Source: Nageia nagi
Lineage: Eukaryota > Pinophyta
Assembly: GCA_050084985.1 (NCBI GenBank)
Contig: JBITNC010000001.1
Coordinates: 162,192,001-162,256,000 of the forward strand
Reading direction: 5' to 3'
Length of the DNA: 64,000 nucleotides
The notes under the pieces were generated by a model. That model did no database searches, was not told where the DNA came from, and saw only the letters and a program-made list of their open reading frames with translations. The translations under genes were made by a program, and so were the position numbers. The stretch's first letter is position 1. Each line of letters begins with the position of its first letter. Positions 59,353 to 64,000 of the stretch are shown one piece after another.

Positions 59353-61408
59353 CTAGTTTTTTGAATGATATTGCTTTCTTGTATACCAAATCTTGGACAA
59401 TATTTTAAACTTTTTGCATTCACATGTTTTGTGTCCATGAATTCTATGATACTCACAAAATCCACCTATATTTTTAGTGACTTTTTGACTCATGGGTGGT
59501 AGTTGAATAAAATCCTTTTTAAGCAATGATTGTAACAACTCATCATGTTCTTCTATAATCTTGGTGTATACTCTAGGGGTTTTATGCTTGGATGGACAAG
59601 GCATTTATTTCACCATTGTAATTATTGCTATCATTTTCATAGTTTATGGTTTCTTTTCTTCTCTTTTAAGTTTCCAATAACTAATTTTTACTAGGTACTT
59701 GTCTTTTCGAATCATGGATATAATCATCTCAGAGAGGGGTTGCTCTATATAGTTGAAAAATTCCAATATCATCTCATATGTAAGGGATTTTATCAACATA
59801 TGCTTTAGCTCTTTTTCATTTAAATTTATGAATGTGGCTATTTTCTTCCATTCTTTTACAAATTTATTAAATGATTAATTCTCACCTTGTCTCATTCTTG
59901 CTAAATTAACAAGGGTTGATTTTCTTTTTATATTGTGTTGATATTGATTCATGAACTCTTATTTTAATTGCTCGTGGCTGGTGATACTTTGATTTTCAAG
60001 ACTGTAAAACCATTTAGAAGCTTCCTTCCCTAAAATTAGTTGAAATAATCATGCTAACATATCTACATCATGTTGATGGTTACAAGCTGCCTCCTCAAAG
60101 ATTATGATATGTATCCTTAGATCCCTAATGCCATCATATTTGCTAAAATCTGTCTTCCCCTTCCCATGTTTTGCCTTTTATTTTTGCACAAAATGGATGC
60201 CTTTCATTTAGCTATTCATCTTCTTTTTCTTTAGTTAATAATTTTAGCCTCTTTAGTTATTCAACCATTTCTTTTAGCTGGGCCATTCTTTTCTTTGATT
60301 TTTCTTTTTCATTTTGCATATTTATATTGTCATGGGTTTTCTCTTTCTCTAGAGAATTGGGTTTTTTTAGTTTCTTCTTTATTCTCATATTTAGGTGTGT
60401 CAAGAGTGAATATCCCATTTTGATCTCTACATTATTGAATTAGTTTATTATCTAACTCTCTTATGATTACCTTTCTTACACATAATTAAGCTTTTTGATA
60501 GGATTGTGTGGCTATTATTTTTCTCACTTCTATCTCTTTAATCTCTTTTTCTCTATCTGACTAGTAAGGGTAAGCATTAATAAGTCCTTATGCTATAGGA
60601 TCAATTTCAAATTATATTTCTATTTCATTATTTGAATCATCATCAAATTCAACCATTTCATCATCCAAATGTTCATAATTAGCTTCTTTTGGTGTTAATG
60701 ATTCATGATTTTTAAAATTTTTCACAAGTGTTAAGGATGATGTAAATTGATGAAGGTTTGACTCAGGGATAGAAGGACAAAGAATACAAAAATTAACCTA
60801 GATTTCCATAGAAAAAATGGGTTGTGGGTGGTCCATTTTAATAGGATTTAGACCATGGATGGTCTTATTTTGACTTGTTAAGGTGTACATTAAGAGGTGT
60901 GGCTTAGCCAATAGTATCCTAGAAGATGACCTAGAACTATTTTCGATCAAAAATTCATAGATGTTATGTAATGAATGAAGTATGGTAGGATCTCTAGTAA
61001 ACCTATAAAATATCCCATGGAGTTTTATGAATTCTTACACTAGCATTAATTTATCTTTTGTTAAGTTTATATTATTAGATTTTTAGATCGATAAAGAGCT
61101 AATTGAAATTTATTTTCAAAAGGTTGGATTATTTCTTCTTCAAGGCTCCCATTATCTTCTGATTCCCCATGATAAGATTCATCATCTGTTATATTTATAC
61201 TTATTTTACCAAGGATATTGTTATCTTTGAAATCCCCATGATAAGATTCATCATTAGGAAATTTGGTTTCAGTACCCAAAGGGACACTATCTTTATTTAA
61301 TCTAGCACTTTTTCTAATTGATGTTATGCCTTTCCATGATTTTCTTTTTCTTTTAGTTGGTTTAAGTTTTGATTGATTTAATGGTAAAATATCTAATGAA
61401 TTGTTCAT
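59353..61408 (-). pseudogene. Element B gag (Ty3/gypsy type)
   Basis: On the minus strand an ATG at 61,408, just after the primer site, opens 113 codons (MNNSLDILPLNQSKLKPTKR), a basic then acidic N-terminus. A Lys/Glu-rich helical stretch follows (60,450-60,180; its plus-strand shadow looks Phe/Ser-rich). The capsid core (about 60,150-59,760) reads KYDGIRDLRIHIIIFEEAAC, ASKWFYSLENQSITSHEQL, EFMNQYQHNIKRKSTLVNLA and LNEKELKHMLIKSLTYEMI. The end (59,604-59,353) has IQLPPMSQKVTKN and the knuckle-like FCEYHRIHGHKTCECKKF. No protease or RT follows. Damage is light compared with element A. Confidence 0.88.
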
Positions 61409-61430
61409 ATTTTTAGAAGTTAAAGTTTCA

Positions 61431-61446
61431 CATTGAATTCACCAAA
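61431..61446 (-). other. Element B primer binding site candidate
   Basis: After the LTR end the minus strand reads TTTGGTGAATTCAATG, closely like the element A site (TTGGTGAACTTAAC). The tRNA is not assigned. Confidence 0.6.
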
Positions 61447-62242
61447 TGTTTACAAATATTTTGAGAATGTAAAAAAATAAATAATTACAAAACCTAAAAT
61501 ACCTATTTCAAGCTACAAATAGCAATTTAGACCATACAAAAAAATAAATGAAGAAGATAATCACTCTAGAATTAGGATAACAATACCAATCAAGAACTAT
61601 GATTTGTATACTTATCTTATAAAGCATACCTAACACCAAATAATGATGATATGTTTGATATGTGGATGGTAGAGAAATCCTACTCCAGAAGCTATAACTT
61701 GAAATACCACAAAAAGAGGACCATAGGTGATCTATATGTTGTATAAGAGGAGCATCGATGGTGTATTTAGCATGAATAAGGAGCATCAATGATCTTCATC
61801 AGAGTGTTCTTTGCTTTCAAATCAAGTCAATAATTTGCATATATATGTTTCAATTAGAATATATATTATTGATATCAAAATAACTCGCATAAGGAAGTAC
61901 ATAAATCACAACCTTGAATGGTGGCATCAAGAGACACCTAAATGATTACCACTACCAAGACTAGATATGGGATCATGTATCTCATTAATGTGGACTTACT
62001 ATTAGATCCCTATTTATATAGATAATAATATAACCTACTCCTTAGGTTGATGTGTAATTACATAAACAAGGTTAGCCAACAATACATATTGATATTATAG
62101 ATAATAATATATTCAAATAAACATTGACATTATAACCATATTCAAGATAAGCATTAATATCAATACATTAAATATTCTAGGTATGCACTAGTGTAAACAA
62201 ATGCATTTATTTAAACACATAAATAAATTTTATGTGATAACA
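61447..62242 (-). repeat. Element B right LTR (5' LTR)
   Basis: 796 bp, TG at 61,447 and CA at 62,242, followed by CCATC, the partner of CCATT at 54,491-54,495. On the minus strand it starts TGTTATCACA. Confidence 0.93.
62008..62024 (-). promoter_or_regulatory. TATA-box candidate in element B 5' LTR
   Basis: The minus strand reads TATCTATATAAATAGGG, a near-ideal plant TATA box, conserved in the left LTR near 55,060. Confidence 0.65.
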
Positions 62243-62249
62243 CCATCAT

Positions 62250-62930
62250 ATATAGTGGCTAACTACTCTATGATACCACCTAAAATTGCCACTAGCCAAT
62301 CATAGATGGTAGGGTTAGAAGGATGAGAGATTCTGTAAGCAATGGCTAGTTGAGTGGGTGATGCAAATTTCTTAGTTTCTTCCCCCATCACTATCCTAAT
62401 CATAGATAGAAGCAATTGAAGGTGATAAGAGAAAAGATATATGGGGCCATATATTTTTGGGAATTCCATGAAATATGTGGTAGAACATTTCTTTATCTAG
62501 TCTACAACCTTTAAGTTCATCATGGGGGGAGGTATCATATCAAGATCTAATAAAACTAGGGTTGTTTGAGATGCAAGTGGGTTGAAAGCAACTATGATGG
62601 CTTGGGGAGTTAAATTCAAAACTATCTTGCCTTACAAGTCCCTAACTACCCTATCTAATGGGTTAAAGACTCTATTTATCAATTTAATTAGCTTCAAGGT
62701 AGGAAGATATCTATGTGGGATGAAGTACATCAAGTTAGAGCTCATGGGTGAATGTACAATATGATTAAAACTAAAAATTGGACACTTACCTTTAGCTGTG
62801 CCCTTTGGATTCGTATTTTTTGTAGTAATCTTGGTATCCCATAACAACTTTATGGAGTTGGTGAACTTCTTCAAATTCTTACCCTATGCATGAGACATTT
62901 AAATCGCTTTGAAAAATTGAAACTACTTTG
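62250..62930 (-). pseudogene. Large unrecognised retroelement-associated gene, 5' part
   Basis: Minus-strand frame: NLKKFTNSIKLLWDTKITTK (62,880), HSPMSSNLMYFIPHRYLPTL and INRVFNPLDRVVRDL (to 62,632). A stop follows, then LVLLDLDMIPPPMMNLKVVD (about 62,550-62,490), and EFPKIYGPIYLFSYHLQLLL, MIRIVMGEETKKFASPTQLA, IAYRISHPSNPTIYDWLVAI (62,469-62,263). The frame runs into element B at 62,242 and resumes left of it with SHFSYVSYI (54,490). It looks like a conserved globular domain under past constraint. I do not recognise it. It precedes the coiled-coil part at 51.8-54.5 kb. Confidence 0.65.
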
Positions 62931-63305
62931 AGTACTAATTCTTACTACAACAATGCTTTCACACTTCTCACTTTTTAGAAAACTTGGATACTAGATGCTC
63001 TAAACTTGGAAACTTTATCTATTTGAGGAAATTTTGTGCTCAACTAAAACCAATTACTCAGGCATACAGAGTTTATCTTGAATGCCTTCAAAACCTTGCA
63101 TGAGAAATGCATTTATATTTTCATTAAAGATGAATCATGTAGACTCTCTTATTTGGTATTCTCCACATAATTTAATGATTGAGTTGACTTCATTAAATGC
63201 TGACATGACTTTGTTGGAAATTGGCACTAAAGAAAACACACTTAGAAATATTTATAATGTAATTCATATCCATTTCAACTTAATTCCTTGCCCACACAGG
63301 CTAAG
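62930..63305. other. Spacer between unrecognised gene and element E integrase
   Basis: No clear coding signal on either strand. The open frame at 63,082-63,315 (plus) overlaps the integrase end and is a shadow. No LTR or purine tract was recognised. Confidence 0.45.
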
Positions 63306-63308
63306 AAT

Positions 63309-64000
63309 ACTTTAAATGTTGGCCATTTACTATAATTGATAATTCATGCCCATTAAGCTTGGCCAATATGAAGGCATTCTTGTAATACATTTTGCTATTA
63401 TATAAGGCCTAGACCATAATGATTCAAACTTCTTGTGTTTTCTTGGCTTTCCCCTATCCTCATCCCATTTTAGAACCAAGTCTCCTTGTCTAAAACTTTT
63501 TAATGATGCTTTCTAGCTATCAAACCATTTCTTTATAATTTTGCTTCTTCCTTGCAAATTGATATAAGCTTTTTCCTAGGATTCCTTGAGATGCAATAAT
63601 TCATTCATCCATACTTGTAATGATTCAAACTCACCACTATATTCTTGAATAATTCTCAAAGCTAGGAGATCTATGTGATTGGGTAATTGAGCCTTTTTGC
63701 CATATATAAGCACATAAGGATTGGATTTGATTAAATATTTAATGGTAATCCTATCCACCCATAAGGCCCAATTTAGCTTCTTATGCTATAAATGGAGATT
63801 ATCCTCCATTATTATAATTTGTAGAAGCTTTTCAATAAATACCATACTTCAAAACAAACTTAAATACTTTAGCTCCAAAGAAAGCTAGACCATTATCACA
63901 TATAATTCTTTAGGAATGCCATACCTAGTTATTAGTTTTTCAATGAACTTGATAATGGTTTTTTGATCTGCTTCTCTAACAGCTTCAACCTCTAGCCACC
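63309..64000 (-). pseudogene. Element E integrase, C-terminal half (Ty3/gypsy)
   Basis: The minus strand from the window edge reads RWLEVEAVREADQKTIIKFI and EKLITRYGIPKEL (integrase core, second Asp region, with DNG altered), then ALWVDRITIKYLIKSNPYVL, IYGKKAQLPNHIDLLALRII (63,758-63,640), FRQGDLVLKWDEDRGKPRKH (about 63,500-63,445) and FESLWSRPYIIAK, and NGQHLKYS with a stop near 63,309. The DLVLKWDxDxxKPxKH box is a hallmark of the C-terminal domain in one plant Ty3/gypsy lineage. The rest of the element is outside the window. Confidence 0.88.

Larger units (their letters stand above)
54496..62242 (-). mobile_element. Element B: LTR element with gag and opposite-strand PMD gene, no pol seen
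   Basis: Both LTRs are 796 bp (54,496-55,291 and 61,447-62,242), with flanking CCATT and CCATC, a near-perfect 5-bp target duplication. Total 7,747 bp. The sense strand is minus: primer site at 61,446, gag next, and at the left the purine tract (CCAAAGTGGGGCAT on the minus strand) with tandem repeats. A PMD gene lies on the plus strand, tail to tail with gag. There is no protease, RT or integrase. It inserted into the minus-strand gene that continues on both sides. LTRs match at about nine in ten bases by eye, so it is younger than element A. Confidence 0.9.

Noticed and set aside
60171-60443. Plus-strand 90-codon Phe/Ser-rich frame, signal-peptide-like
   Set aside because: It is the reverse of the Lys/Glu-rich part of element B gag.
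1-64000. tRNA, rRNA or intact host gene
   Set aside because: I saw no cloverleaf-like B box/A box pair or rRNA-like sequence in AT-rich surroundings, and no long intact frame outside transposon remnants.

Overview
This is a very AT-rich (roughly 30% G+C by eye) piece of a large nuclear plant genome. It is made almost entirely of old, nested and heavily mutated transposable elements. I find no intact gene longer than a fragment, and no rRNA or tRNA gene. The plant origin rests on a copia element primed with TGGTATCAGAG, Ty3/gypsy pols of plant type, plant mobile domain (PMD) genes and a Helitron that carries an RPA1-like gene. The low G+C, few CG dinucleotides, and stops that sit where families have Gln or Trp (CAG to TAG, TGG to TAG) fit long methylcytosine decay. 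A gymnosperm with a large, slowly purged genome is a reasonable guess, but nothing here fixes the species.

Layout. (1) About 1.2-10.3 kb, + strand: a dead Helitron with an RPA1-like gene (about 1.2-3.2 kb) followed by a Rep/helicase gene (about 4.3-10.3 kb). The helicase is cut at about 7.62 kb by a less AT-rich insert with three minisatellites. (2) 10.3-14.76 kb: AT-rich, diverged repeats and a TA/GTAT cruciform. (3) 14,759-30,640: LTR element A on the - strand, with two 738-bp LTRs and a perfect 5-bp target duplication (ATAAA). It has gag, no visible pol, and a PMD gene on the opposite strand. A copia element (18,867-26,711) sits inside that PMD gene. (4) 30.6-35.1 kb: repeats and a gene-like remnant with an AT-hook-like motif. 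(5) 35.2-37.6 kb: - strand Ty3/gypsy fragment F (gag, protease, RT). (6) 38,856 to about 41.46 kb: element C, with the same LTR family as A and an integrase. (7) About 41.46-51.8 kb: + strand Ty3/gypsy element D (gag, protease, RT, RNase H). (8) 51.8-62.9 kb: a large unrecognised - strand gene with a P/S/T-rich linker and coiled coil, split by LTR element B (54,496-62,242). B again has gag, an opposite-strand PMD gene and no visible pol. (9) 63.3-64.0 kb: a - strand Ty3/gypsy integrase, element E.

The most unusual theme is a recurring element design. A and B keep LTRs, gag and a tail-to-tail opposite-strand PMD gene, but show no pol. C, which shares A's LTRs, keeps an integrase. This suggests gag+PMD passengers mobilised in trans by pol-bearing relatives. 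The D / - strand gene / E block may be a variant of this design or an element broken by an inversion.
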